Below are positions 34,035-42,716 of a stretch of DNA of 64,000 nt, piece by piece. The position numbers were made by a program, and so were the translations under genes. The stretch is from positions 1 to 64,000 of the forward strand of contig DLMH01000198.1 in NCBI GenBank assembly GCA_002478115.1, written 5' to 3'. Every line of letters begins with the position of its first letter. Position 1 is the stretch's first letter. Source of the stretch: Candidatus Acidiferrum typicum. GTDB lineage: Bacteria; Acidobacteriota; Terriglobia; Acidiferrales; UBA7541. Below the pieces are notes generated by a model. The model ran no database searches. It had not been told where the DNA came from and saw only the letters and a program-made list of their open reading frames with translations.

Positions 34035-35483
34035 ATGATGCCTGCACTCGCAAACTTGGAACCTGAACGGTTATGGAAGCACTTTGACAAATTGGCGGCC
34101 ATTCCTCGCGCCTCGACAAAGGAGGCTGCCGCGCGGGAGTACGTCCGGAGCGTGGCCGCAAAGCTGGGTCTGGAATCCGCACAGGACCACGTCGGCAATC
34201 TCTTGATCCGCAAACCCGCGCGGCCGGGACGCGAAGGAGCGCCGATGACCCTCTTACAGGGACACCTCGACATGGTCTGCGAGAAGAACGAGGGAACGCT
34301 TCATGACTTCGCTGCCGATCCCATCAAGGTTATAAGAGATGGGGACTGGCTGAAGGGAGACGGTACGACCCTGGGCGCCGATAACGGAGTCGGCGTGGCC
34401 GCCGCACTGGCCGTGATGGAAAGCACTGACATTTCCCATGGTCCTTTAGAGTTCGCGTTCACCATCGACGAAGAGACCGGTCTCACCGGCGCATCAGAAT
34501 TCCCAGCTGGCTTGCTGAAGTCCAGGTATTTCCTCAACCTTGATACCGAAGAGATCGGGACCTTGTGTATCGGTTGCGCGGGCGGCGTCAACACGACGGC
34601 TCGACGTAAGGTCAAGCTTGTTCCCGCGGGCGTTGGATCGGCCTGGCGGATCAAGGTTTCTGGCCTGCGGGGTGGCCACTCCGGCGTCGATATCCATCAA
34701 GGCCGCGGCAATGCCCTGCGAATCATGGGCGGGGTCCTTCAGGAGTTGCTGGATCGCCTTCCCGTTGAACTCGCCGAGGTCAACGGCGGAAGCGCACACA
34801 ATGCCATCCCCCGCGAAGCAGTGGCTCTGGTGGTACTCGCCCCCTCTCGCGAGAGTGAACTGAAATCGCTTGTGGCTGCAGCCGAAGCCGGATACAAAGC
34901 CGACTTGGGGGGATTCGATTCCGGGCTGCAGATCACGGCCGAGAAGGCCGAGCGCCCGCGAATGGTGCTCGATGCCACCGACGCGAAAAACACCGCGGCT
35001 CTGCTGGGGAGCGTGCCTCATGGCATTCTGGCGATGAGCCCGGATGTTCCCGGCTTGGTCCAGACTTCCACGAATCTGGCGACCGTCAAAACCAAGGGCG
35101 ACATGGTCGAGATTGTCACGAGTCAGCGGAGCGCGATTGTGAGCAGCAAACAGGCGGCCGCCCGCATGGTTGCGACGATCTGCCGGCTGGCGGGGTTCGA
35201 CGTGGAGCACGGAGGCAGCTACCCCGGCTGGAAGCCTGAGCCAAACAGCGAACTTGTGCGAAAGCTGCAGGACGCGCACAAGAAACTCTTCGGCAAACCT
35301 GCACAGCTGATCGCCATGCACGCTGGATTGGAGTGTGGCGTCATCGGCGAGAAATATCCCGGCATGCAGATGATCTCTTTTGGTCCGACGATCGTAGATC
35401 CGCACAGCCCGAACGAGCGCGTACAGATATCCACCGTGGAAAGTTTCTGGAACTACCTTAAGCTGGCGCTCGAAAACTTGTGA
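34035..35483 (+). CDS. pepD: Aminoacyl-histidine dipeptidase (PepD-type, M20)
   Basis: 482 residues, close to the Escherichia coli length. It is a di-zinc M20 peptidase for X-His and other dipeptides. The metal-site motifs are LLQGHLDMVCEKN (~75), GDGTTLGADNGVGVA (~115), FTIDEETGLTG (~150) and the later GHSGVDIHQGRGNALR; SAHNAIPREA and IAMHAGLECGVIGEK fit the family. The ATG at 34035 follows GGAG six bases upstream; the frame remains open upstream to 33978 without a better start. It diverges from an OPT transporter, which fits peptide use. Confidence 0.92.
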   Translation: MMPALANLEPERLWKHFDKLAAIPRASTKEAAAREYVRSVAAKLGLESAQDHVGNLLIRKPARPGREGAPMTLLQGHLDMVCEKNEGTLHDFAADPIKVIRDGDWLKGDGTTLGADNGVGVAAALAVMESTDISHGPLEFAFTIDEETGLTGASEFPAGLLKSRYFLNLDTEEIGTLCIGCAGGVNTTARRKVKLVPAGVGSAWRIKVSGLRGGHSGVDIHQGRGNALRIMGGVLQELLDRLPVELAEVNGGSAHNAIPREAVALVVLAPSRESELKSLVAAAEAGYKADLGGFDSGLQITAEKAERPRMVLDATDAKNTAALLGSVPHGILAMSPDVPGLVQTSTNLATVKTKGDMVEIVTSQRSAIVSSKQAAARMVATICRLAGFDVEHGGSYPGWKPEPNSELVRKLQDAHKKLFGKPAQLIAMHAGLECGVIGEKYPGMQMISFGPTIVDPHSPNERVQISTVESFWNYLKLALENL

Positions 35484-35576
35484 GCAGGGAGTGGGTCAGC
35501 CCAGTTCTAGCGTCGTCCTGAATGATGCGCTTACCGCGGAAGTGGGTACTGGGAGGAACTTGATTGCATAACAATG

Positions 35577-35641
35577 TCGGCTCCTTGACCCGAGTAGACT
35601 GTGGTTTATCGACGACCGCAGGCTCGGGAGAAAGGAGCCGA
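35577..35641 (+). promoter_or_regulatory. Structured leader that masks the transposase ribosome site
   Basis: TCGGCTCC (35577-35584) pairs with GGAGCCGA (35634-35641), CCCGAG (35589-35594) with CTCGGG (35623-35628), and CTGTGG (35599-35604) with CCGCAG (35616-35621). The GGAG in the closing stem is the Shine-Dalgarno site of the ATG at 35644, so the fold should hinder translation. The remnant at 26085-26149 has the same three stems, with the inner one changed to CTTGG/CCAAG, which keeps pairing. Confidence 0.7.
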
Positions 35642-35643
35642 AC

Positions 35644-36690
35644 ATGATGATTATAGGCGTAGATTACCACCCGAGCTCTCAGACGATTGCATTTTTTGTG
35701 GAAGAGACTGGTGAGTGTGGTGAACAGGAACTGAACCACAGTGATGGACAAGCGGAGAAATTCTATCGCGACCTGAAGCAGCGAGGAATCCGCGTGCGGG
35801 TAGGGATGGAGGCTACCGGATATTCACGCTGGTTCGAGCGGCTGCTGGCAGAGCTGGGTTTCGAGCTATGGATCGGCGATCCAGCACAGATCAAGGCCAA
35901 GCGAGTGAAGAAGCAGAAGTTCGACCGCGAGGATGCCCGACTCCTACTCAGGCTGATGCGGGAAGATAACTTCCCGCAAATCTGGGTACCGAGCCCGGAG
36001 AATCGGGATCTACGGCAGCTGCTGTGGCACCGGCATCGGTTGGTGCAGATGCGAACACGGATCATGAATCAGCTTCAGGCGTTGGCCATGAATGAGGGCT
36101 ACCGCTGGAAGAAAAAGCTGTTCAGCAAACAAGGGCGAGCGCAGTTAGAGAAGCTCTCGTTGGCTCCCTGGGCCAGTCGGCGGCGGCAAGAGCTGCTGGA
36201 CCGCATGAATCCGACGATTGAGGAGTTAACCGCAGCCGTCGAGCGGGAAGCCCGGAAGCGACCCGAGGTGTTGCGACTGATGACGCATCCTGGTGTGGGA
36301 CCGCTTACGGCACTCGCCTATGTGTTGATCATTGGAACATGGGAACGCTTTCCATGCGGCAAGCAGATTGGCAACTACGTGGGGATGATTCCGTGTGAGG
36401 GCTCCAGTGCTGGCAAGCAACGCTTGGGGCACATCAGCAAGCAAGGCAGTTCGTTGTTGCGCTTCTTGCTGGTGGAGGCAGCCCAGGCGGCAGCACGAAT
36501 CAATCCGGAATGGCGACGTCGCTACATGCACCTGGCGATGCGTCGGCATAGGAACATTGCCATGATAGCGATGAGACGCAGGATGGCGGTTCGGTTGTAC
36601 TGGATGTGGCGGAATGGATGTGAGTATTCGCCGTCGTTAGAGTTCGGTTCGTACGTGGGACAGCTCGGTACCGGACATGGTGTGAAGTAG
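35644..36690 (+). CDS. IS110-family transposase
   Basis: 348 residues. An N-terminal RuvC-like DEDD domain: MMIIGVDYH (D7), VGMEATGYSRW (E56), and a KKQKFDREDARLLLRL stretch with the later acidic residues. A helical linker follows, then the transposase-20 domain with MTHPGVGPLTALAYVLII (~residue 215) and NYVGMIPCEGSSAGKQRLGH ending in the serine region (KQGSSLLRFLLVEAA). These elements move by a serine/DEDD mechanism that uses element-encoded RNA in characterised relatives. The frame is complete, and the ATG at 35644 has GGAG six bases before it, inside a hairpin. Confidence 0.95.
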   Translation: MMIIGVDYHPSSQTIAFFVEETGECGEQELNHSDGQAEKFYRDLKQRGIRVRVGMEATGYSRWFERLLAELGFELWIGDPAQIKAKRVKKQKFDREDARLLLRLMREDNFPQIWVPSPENRDLRQLLWHRHRLVQMRTRIMNQLQALAMNEGYRWKKKLFSKQGRAQLEKLSLAPWASRRRQELLDRMNPTIEELTAAVEREARKRPEVLRLMTHPGVGPLTALAYVLIIGTWERFPCGKQIGNYVGMIPCEGSSAGKQRLGHISKQGSSLLRFLLVEAAQAAARINPEWRRRYMHLAMRRHRNIAMIAMRRRMAVRLYWMWRNGCEYSPSLEFGSYVGQLGTGHGVK

Positions 36691-36699
36691 AACACCGTC

Positions 36700-36885
36700 C
36701 ACTTGATTGGGCATCCCGCTCCCTGCAAAGGGAGTTTGAAGAAGTAATCATGGTCGAAGTACGGATCGAAGAGATGTATAGGTCGGACTGAAGCCGACTG
36801 AAAGATTACGAGCGAGCCGTGGCCGTCGAAGCAGAGGTCAACGAAGAACAAGGAAGACCACTCTTCGGAGTGAACGGAGAAGTGC
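36700..36885 (+). ncRNA. Candidate element-encoded guide RNA (bridge/seekRNA-like)
   Basis: The 3' non-coding part of the element holds three compact hairpins in a row: CTCCCT-GCAA-AGGGAG (36719-36734, a GNRA-type loop), GTCGG-loop-CCGAC (36782-36798), and CACTC-TTCG-GAGTG (36859-36872, a UUCG-type loop). Stable tetraloops on short perfect stems are unusual in untranscribed DNA. In IS1111-type relatives the guide RNA is encoded downstream of the transposase. The exact ends and loops that pick targets cannot be fixed from one copy. Confidence 0.5.
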
Positions 36886-36922
36886 GCCTAAAAAGGATTT
36901 GACAGGGCCGACATTGTTAGAG

Positions 36923-37084
36923 ATGTCCGGTAAGACTTATCGGGACTTAGTTGCGTGGCCGAATAGTCTGCTTGCTCGTGCGAAGGATTTACTGACAGCG
37001 TTTGGCTCACAGCTTCGGGCAATAGCTCTCCCGCTTGGACTTCGTGCGGCTCTGTTCGATCATTCGCCGCAGCGTCTCGGTTGA
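36923..37084 (+). pseudogene. Degenerate four-helix-bundle (S23-like) gene fragment
   Basis: A 53-codon frame beginning MSGKTYRDLVAWPNSLLARA. TYRDLVAW and a later FGSQLRAIALPL recall the TYRDLVVWQKA and YGLTSQLRRAAVS blocks of 23S-intervening-sequence four-helix proteins, but the middle is missing and the frame ends early. It abuts the right end of the insertion element. The resemblance is from memory of the family and is weak. Confidence 0.3.
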
Positions 37085-37204
37085 GCCGGCCGTCCGTTTT
37101 TTCCTCCCAAGCTTCCAGGCATTTGCAGGTTTCTTCAGCGCCTGCAAACACAGAGGTAGTCGCCCGCTACAATCCATCTCCGCGACCGGCGGTGCGGCAA
37201 AACT

Positions 37205-40027
37205 TTAGCGCTCCAGAATGTCTTTGTAGGCGTTCAGGGCCATTTTCTTGGGCTGCTGATCGAGGATGAAGTCGATCTTGCGCGTGGAATTCCCGGCGAT
37301 GGGCACCTGGCCAAGCCGCACCATGCCGTTTCCAAAATTGGCATAAATCGGAACGATCATCGCGAAGTTTTCATCCACTTCACTTTGCGTGATTTCCGTG
37401 TGGACTCTAACCCTGCCGCCCTCGGCGGGTTCAATTCCATACTTGAAGGTGTAGCGCGGCACCTGGGTCTCATACACCCACTCGCGGAAAAACCAATCGA
37501 GCCGCCCGTTTTGCTGCAGGTCCATCTGCTTGGTCATGTGCTTTTCGACGATGGCCTTAAACGATTCGGTGGAGGCGGGCTTGTCGCGATGGCTATCCAC
37601 GAAGTCGTGCATCATGTCGATGAAGGCCTGATCGCGATTGCCCCCGGTGGCCTGGTCGGCTCGCATAATTGAGCGCAGCATCGAGAGCACATAAGCACCC
37701 TTGGAATACGTGACGCCCTGATACGCGTCTCCCGTGCGCGGGGATACGAGCCGGAGTCCCAGCCATAGCGGCCCAGCATCGTTTGGCGAAACGCCAAAAA
37801 TGTTTTTCTCCAGGATCCGGTCATGTTGCCGTTGCCAGAAATCGATATAGTCCTTCTCCCACTTCGGTCCCATCGCCTGCTGCAGAAACAATCCCGCGGC
37901 AAATTCCGCAAAACCTTCGGAAAGCCACTGGTCGTGATACGAAGCCCAGCCGACGCCATGACCGAACCACTGGTGGGCCACTTCATGCGGCGTGACTTCC
38001 TGAACGAAGCCGCTGAACTTCCTGTTGATTTGGCCAAACAGCATCCACCGCTGCGTGGAATCGATATACGCCGAAATCGGCAAGTACACCAGATTCGGCC
38101 ACGATTGCCCAAAATTGAAATTCGGCTGCTCCGTGATGTACACGTTCTGGTAGGGGCCTCTGCCGAAATAGAAGGTGCAAAGCTGCATTTGAGCGCGAGT
38201 CTGGTCGAGGGCGTATTTGGTCATCGAGATGGGCGCCATGGCGGCCAGGGCGCCGCTCTGAAACCGCTTCAGGTTGGCGGGCAACTCTTCCAAATAGTAT
38301 CCGGCGAGTTCGTAGTGGGTGATGGTGTCGGGAAAATCGAGTTTCTTGTAGCGGCCGTAGTTGAATCCGGCCACGGCCACCGGCACCGGCGTTACCCAGT
38401 GGAACGCGGCGAATCCGCCTTCGCTGTATTCCTTCTCGAGTTTGCCCACACTGATCACCACGTTCGAGTGGGGCACTTTAAAGGTGAGATCATAGAGCGC
38501 CTTTTCGCCGAAGCCGTTGAGGTTGGGATACCACGAGTCGCGCGCGCCTACGTAATAACTTCCATCGCCGGCATCGAACAAGACTTTATCGCCGGCGTAT
38601 TCCACGGTGATGGAATATTCCGCTCCCATCGCCAGGGGTTCATCGAGCACCGCATAGAACGAGCCGTCATGCTTTCTGTTTTCCTGGATAAAATGAATAT
38701 CTTGCCCATTCTGGTTGGTGACCCGCGTGACGCGCAGCGTGGACAGCAGTCCGAATTTCAGCACCCGTTCGCCGGGGACCAGGGGTTCAAGGGTGATCGT
38801 GGCGCGGCCGGTCAGATGATCGTTCTTGCCGATGGCGGTTTCGATGTTGTAGCGCCGCGTGACGAACAGCCGCCTGTCCTCCCGCGAATCTGCAGTGCGC
38901 GCCTGAAGCTCGGTCCTTAAGTGCGAGGAATACCATATGCCGTCGTTCATTCCCTGGCCATTACAATTAATCAGCGCCACTTCTTCGGGTGAATCGAGTT
39001 GCGGAATGGCGCCCACGCGCGCGCGCAAGAAGAAACGCAGGTCTTTGTGCGGCGAGCCGTGCATGTAAGCGTTCACGAACGGTGGATGCTGCGGATTGTA
39101 AACGCCAGCCAGAACGTCGGCGTCCACATTATCAATCGTTTCGCTCTCCAGGATTGCCTGCGTGAACCCCTCGGGAACTTCATGGCGGCGGCGCACTCTC
39201 TCTTTCCATTGCTCAAAGGCAGTGGCGGCTTCGGCAGGCGTTTCCGCTTTCGGGCCCAGCGCACCGGCGAATTGCGTGTACTGACCCGGCGTAAAACGAA
39301 AGATCACTTCCGTGAAATCCTCCTCCGCGGTCGGGCCGCCGGAGCGCCGGGTCATCTCCCGGGTGTCGAACTCGGTGATTGGCTTCAGCGAGAAATGTCC
39401 CGTGCCAATGAAAATCATGCCGGTTTCAAGTTTGTTGATCGGCCTCAAGAGCGTGAACGTTCCGGATTTAAACTCGAAGACTCCCACGTCCATGATTAGC
39501 TTGAAGTTTTCACAATGGAACGAGTCGCCCAGGCCAACCTCTCGAAGCTGGCGATAAATGGGGTCGCTGTTCGCATACGCCAAGCTTTTTCCGGAAACGG
39601 TGACCTGGGTCTGCTGCGTAGTGATAGTCAGAGTGAGCGATAGATCAGCGGAGCCGTGAAGGTCCACCGGCGCAACGAGTTCCTCGAAGCCATCCTTGCT
39701 GACGCGCACGGAATACTTTCCAGAGGCTAGATTTGGAGCAGTAAACTTGCCGGATGCGTCGGAGGTAAGGGTAATTACTTGCGTCAGGTTGCCGCCGGTG
39801 ATTTCGATGCGGGCTCCAACGACGATTGCGCCGGAGGGATCTTTCACCGTGCCTGAAATCGTGTCTGCCCGCAGAGGAGTGGCGAGGGCGAGGCAGAGCA
39901 TTGCCAGCAGGCATAGAGAGAACCCGGGAAGCGGCCTGGCACGGCGGTGTGTTCTCGCGGCCGGGAATAACTTGAGTTTACGCTCTGTGACGGGCACTGG
40001 ATTAGCTTGCCACATTGGCCGACACAT
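37205..40027 (-). CDS. M1-family aminopeptidase with N-terminal carboxypeptidase-regulatory domain
   Basis: 940 residues. A signal-like N terminus (LPGFSLCLLAMLCLALATPLRA), a carboxypeptidase-regulatory-type beta domain (ISGTVKDPSGAIVVGARIEI through ~residue 145), then a long M1 metallopeptidase. The zinc site reads TPHEVAHQWFGHG with the distal glutamate in WLSEGFAEFAAG (~670-700). The usual exopeptidase GAMEN motif is not evident. Exported M1 enzymes of this size digest peptides in the periplasm or at the surface. The ATG at 40027 has only a weak GGGGG ribosome site; 40015 is an alternative. A 148-base interval separates it from the divergent rhomboid gene. Confidence 0.87.
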   Translation of the reverse strand: MCRPMWQANPVPVTERKLKLFPAARTHRRARPLPGFSLCLLAMLCLALATPLRADTISGTVKDPSGAIVVGARIEITGGNLTQVITLTSDASGKFTAPNLASGKYSVRVSKDGFEELVAPVDLHGSADLSLTLTITTQQTQVTVSGKSLAYANSDPIYRQLREVGLGDSFHCENFKLIMDVGVFEFKSGTFTLLRPINKLETGMIFIGTGHFSLKPITEFDTREMTRRSGGPTAEEDFTEVIFRFTPGQYTQFAGALGPKAETPAEAATAFEQWKERVRRRHEVPEGFTQAILESETIDNVDADVLAGVYNPQHPPFVNAYMHGSPHKDLRFFLRARVGAIPQLDSPEEVALINCNGQGMNDGIWYSSHLRTELQARTADSREDRRLFVTRRYNIETAIGKNDHLTGRATITLEPLVPGERVLKFGLLSTLRVTRVTNQNGQDIHFIQENRKHDGSFYAVLDEPLAMGAEYSITVEYAGDKVLFDAGDGSYYVGARDSWYPNLNGFGEKALYDLTFKVPHSNVVISVGKLEKEYSEGGFAAFHWVTPVPVAVAGFNYGRYKKLDFPDTITHYELAGYYLEELPANLKRFQSGALAAMAPISMTKYALDQTRAQMQLCTFYFGRGPYQNVYITEQPNFNFGQSWPNLVYLPISAYIDSTQRWMLFGQINRKFSGFVQEVTPHEVAHQWFGHGVGWASYHDQWLSEGFAEFAAGLFLQQAMGPKWEKDYIDFWQRQHDRILEKNIFGVSPNDAGPLWLGLRLVSPRTGDAYQGVTYSKGAYVLSMLRSIMRADQATGGNRDQAFIDMMHDFVDSHRDKPASTESFKAIVEKHMTKQMDLQQNGRLDWFFREWVYETQVPRYTFKYGIEPAEGGRVRVHTEITQSEVDENFAMIVPIYANFGNGMVRLGQVPIAGNSTRKIDFILDQQPKKMALNAYKDILER

Positions 40028-40175
40028 GCCCCCATTCTGTCACAGATGCACTCATTCATTACATTGACTTGGAATGCGCGGCGGCCACATGCCCGCCGCG
40101 GTTATCGGAAACTGACCCAGTACCCAAAACCACCTCCTTTTGACGCGCGGCACTCCCTCGCCTTACACTGCTGCT

Positions 40176-40955
40176 ATGGGTACGTCGTTCGGCGCACCGC
40201 GCATCCGTTTCGACTGGCGCAGCTTCATCACTCCTGCCGTCAAGTATCTGGTTATTGCCTGTTCGGCTGTTTTTCTTGTGCAAACCCTGGCGGCTATTTT
40301 GATTGGCCGCGACGCCACCCTTTGGATTAATTACCATTTCGGCCTCGTCCCGCTCGGACCGTTTCCCGCCCTGCGCATCTGGCAACCCGTAACCTACATC
40401 TTCCTTCACGGCGGCCTCTTCCACCTTCTCCTCAATATGCTGTTTCTCTGGATGTTCGGGCGCGAACTGGAGATGGTCTGGGGCAGGAACCGCTTCTTAA
40501 ATTACTTTTTCCTCTGCGGAATCGGCGCCGGAGTGCTTACCGTTCTGGTTAAAGTGTTTCCCATGCTCTGGGGACATAGGCCTAGTGACGTCCCCACGAT
40601 CGGCGCGTCCGGCGCAATCTATGGCATCCTCATTGCCAACGCCATTCTGTTTCCCGACCGCCGGATTTGGATCTTCCCTCTCCCTATCATGATTCCGATG
40701 CGGCCGTTTGTCGCCGCCATGGCTGCCATCGAGTTCTTCGGCACCTTGGGATCCGGAGGAGACGGCGTCGCGCATCTCTGCCACCTAGGCGGAATGCTGG
40801 TCGGCTGGCTGTACCTCCGCCGCGGCTCTTTCCTCTACCGTGTGCGCAACGAAGTAGCCGACTGGAGATTCCAACGCAATCGCAAACGCTTCCAGGTTTA
40901 CATGAAGAAGCATCGCGAAGAGCCTCCCTCGCGCCCCGATCACTGGGTCAATTGA
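40176..40955 (+). CDS. Rhomboid-family intramembrane serine protease
   Basis: 259 residues with six or seven membrane helices. Rhomboid marks are all present: WQPVTYIFLHGGLFHLLLNM (loop 1 with HxxxN), the catalytic serine in TIGASGAIYG (~residue 145), and the catalytic histidine in GVAHLCHLGGMLVGW (~205). A basic cytosolic tail (RNRKRFQVYMKKHREE) follows. Such enzymes cut single-pass membrane proteins within the bilayer; its substrate is unknown. The ATG at 40176 has no clear Shine-Dalgarno site; the frame is open to 40140 but the family N terminus fits 40176. Confidence 0.88.
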   Translation: MGTSFGAPRIRFDWRSFITPAVKYLVIACSAVFLVQTLAAILIGRDATLWINYHFGLVPLGPFPALRIWQPVTYIFLHGGLFHLLLNMLFLWMFGRELEMVWGRNRFLNYFFLCGIGAGVLTVLVKVFPMLWGHRPSDVPTIGASGAIYGILIANAILFPDRRIWIFPLPIMIPMRPFVAAMAAIEFFGTLGSGGDGVAHLCHLGGMLVGWLYLRRGSFLYRVRNEVADWRFQRNRKRFQVYMKKHREEPPSRPDHWVN

Positions 40956-41020
40956 ACTCTGCTTTGGCCGGGCTTACTGACGAGCCTCAGTTTATTCGTT
41001 GTTAATTTCAATAGAGAACT

Positions 41021-41133
41021 GTCATCCTGAGGCGATCCGATGAGGATCGCCGAAGGATCTCAACTTTTAGGATCATGCACAGTGCCGCGGCTGAGATCCT
41101 TCGGGGCGCAAACGGCGCGCCCCTCAGGATGAC
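41021..41133. repeat. Palindromic intergenic repeat (CATCCTGAG type)
   Basis: The left end GTCATCCTGAGGCG and the right end CCCTCAGGATGAC are inverse, and so are the inner AAGGATCTCA and TGAGATCCTT blocks. This looks like the dispersed hairpin repeats common between genes in such genomes. It fills most of the 299-base gap between the rhomboid and pyruvate kinase genes, which are convergent, and may act as a two-way terminator. Confidence 0.7.
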
Positions 41134-41254
41134 ACTGTGTTGTTGTGTCTAAACAACGGGCAAAACTATATCTCGTGAGAAATTCGAGTTAAGGAGTAGC
41201 CTGACTGCGGGCGCTCCCCACCGCCAAGTCTTCAACCTTTCTTGTTACTTCGCC

Positions 41255-42679
41255 TTAGCTGGCGCCGCCGATGACGTGGAACTTCATGAAATTCGTCGTT
41301 CCGCGGATCCCCATCGGTGTACCCGCAACAATGCCAATCACATCTCCCTTGCGCACGAGCCGCTCTTCCAGCAGCCGCTTCTCGGCAATGGCCGCCAATC
41401 CATCGATCTTCTTGATGTCGGAGATCTGACGCGACGTCACCCCCCACAACAGCGCCATGCGCCGCCGCGTATTCGCTTCCGGGGTGAACGCCACGATGCG
41501 CACCAGCGGCCTGTAGCGCGATATCAGCCGCGCCGTGAATCCACTGTGCGTGAACACGGCGATCAGTTTCATGTGCAGCTCGAGCGAGGCATGGCACACC
41601 AACTCCGCCACCGTTTCCGGCACTTTCAGGCGCTCCTGCGGCACGGGCCGCGGATACTCATGGATACTCGCTTCGGCCTCTTCGATGATCCGCGCCATCA
41701 TCTGTACAGCTTCCACCGGATACTTTCCGCTGGCCGTTTCGGCAGAGAGCATCACGGCGTCCGAGCCATCGAAGATGGCATTGGCCACGTCGGAAGCCTC
41801 CGCGCGGGTCGGCCGCGGATTTTCAATCATGGATTCCAGCATCTGCGTGGCGGTGATCACCGGACGCCGGAATTCGCGCGCTCGCGCGATAATGTTTTTC
41901 TGCACCACGGGAACGCGCTCGGGGCTCATCTCCACGCCCAGATCGCCGCGCGCCACCATCACGCCTTCGGAGGCGCGCAGAATCGCCTCCAGGTTTTCGA
42001 TGGCTTCGGGCTTTTCCAGCTTGGCGATCACCGGCGTGTCTTTTCTCGCCCGGCGAATCAGCGACTTCGCCAGCAGCACATCCTCGGGCCGGCGGACAAA
42101 GCTGACCGCGATGTAGTCCGCGCCATGTGCCAGCGCAAAACGCAGGTCCTCGCGGTCCTTATTGGTGAGGGCCGGAACGCGCAACTTCACCCCGGGAAGA
42201 TTGATGCCCTGGTGTTCGCCGAGCAACCCGCCATTGACCACCTGGCAGATCACTTCCTGCTTGCGTATTCTTTCGACCCGCAATTCGATGAGCCCGTCGG
42301 AAAGCAGGATGCGGTCGCCGGCTTTCACTTCCCGCGGCAAGGGGTGAAAAATCGTGCTGACGCGCGTGGAATCCCCAAGAATCTTTGCCGTGGTGATGAC
42401 GAATTGCTGTCCCGCGCGCAACGTGACCGTGCCGCCGCCCGCCAGTGCTCCCGTCCGGATTTTGGGGCCCTGGAGATCCGCAAGAATCGCGATGGGTTTC
42501 TCGAATGCGGCCGCGGCTTCGCGTAACATCGCAAAACTCTGCGCATGCTCGGCGTGTGTCCCGTGCGAAAAATTCAGCCGCGCGACGTCCATGCCTGCCA
42601 GCAGAAGTTTGCGGATCATGCGGGGAGACCGCGTGGCCGGGCCGATGGTGCAGACAATCTTCGAATGGCGGGGATTCAC
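41255..42679 (-). CDS. pyk: Pyruvate kinase
   Basis: 474 residues, normal length. It makes pyruvate and ATP from phosphoenolpyruvate. Family marks: SKIVCTIGPATRSP at the start, VARLNFSHGTHAEH, the signature KLEKPEAIENLEAIL with the active-site lysine (~residue 220), RGDLGVEM, TATQMLESMIENPRPTRAE and SAETASGKYPVEAV. The GTG at 42679 was chosen since GAGAGGAAA lies just before it and NPRHSKIVCTIG is the expected beginning; an upstream frame to 42742 runs into the M20 gene's end and has no support. It follows the M20 peptidase gene by 37 bases on the same strand. Confidence 0.96.
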   Translation of the reverse strand: MNPRHSKIVCTIGPATRSPRMIRKLLLAGMDVARLNFSHGTHAEHAQSFAMLREAAAAFEKPIAILADLQGPKIRTGALAGGGTVTLRAGQQFVITTAKILGDSTRVSTIFHPLPREVKAGDRILLSDGLIELRVERIRKQEVICQVVNGGLLGEHQGINLPGVKLRVPALTNKDREDLRFALAHGADYIAVSFVRRPEDVLLAKSLIRRARKDTPVIAKLEKPEAIENLEAILRASEGVMVARGDLGVEMSPERVPVVQKNIIARAREFRRPVITATQMLESMIENPRPTRAEASDVANAIFDGSDAVMLSAETASGKYPVEAVQMMARIIEEAEASIHEYPRPVPQERLKVPETVAELVCHASLELHMKLIAVFTHSGFTARLISRYRPLVRIVAFTPEANTRRRMALLWGVTSRQISDIKKIDGLAAIAEKRLLEERLVRKGDVIGIVAGTPMGIRGTTNFMKFHVIGGAS

Positions 42680-42716
42680 TCTTTCCTCTCCCCTAATGTA
42701 TATATCAAAAATGTTG

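Larger units (their letters stand above)
35569..36919 (+). mobile_element. IS110/IS1111-type insertion sequence, complete copy
   Basis: About 1.35 kb. TAACAATGTCGGC (35569-35581) at the left reappears inverted at 36907-36919, a 13-base end or subterminal inverted repeat as seen in IS1111-type members. It has one transposase gene, a structured 5' leader, and about 215 bases of structured 3' non-coding sequence. Flanks do not show a target duplication, as is normal for the family. A decayed relative lies at 25974-26150. Confidence 0.8.

Noticed and set aside
41276..42526. Long plus-strand open frame opposite pyruvate kinase
   Set aside because: Antisense shadow; no family, histidine/arginine-rich, and pyk is unmistakable on the other strand.
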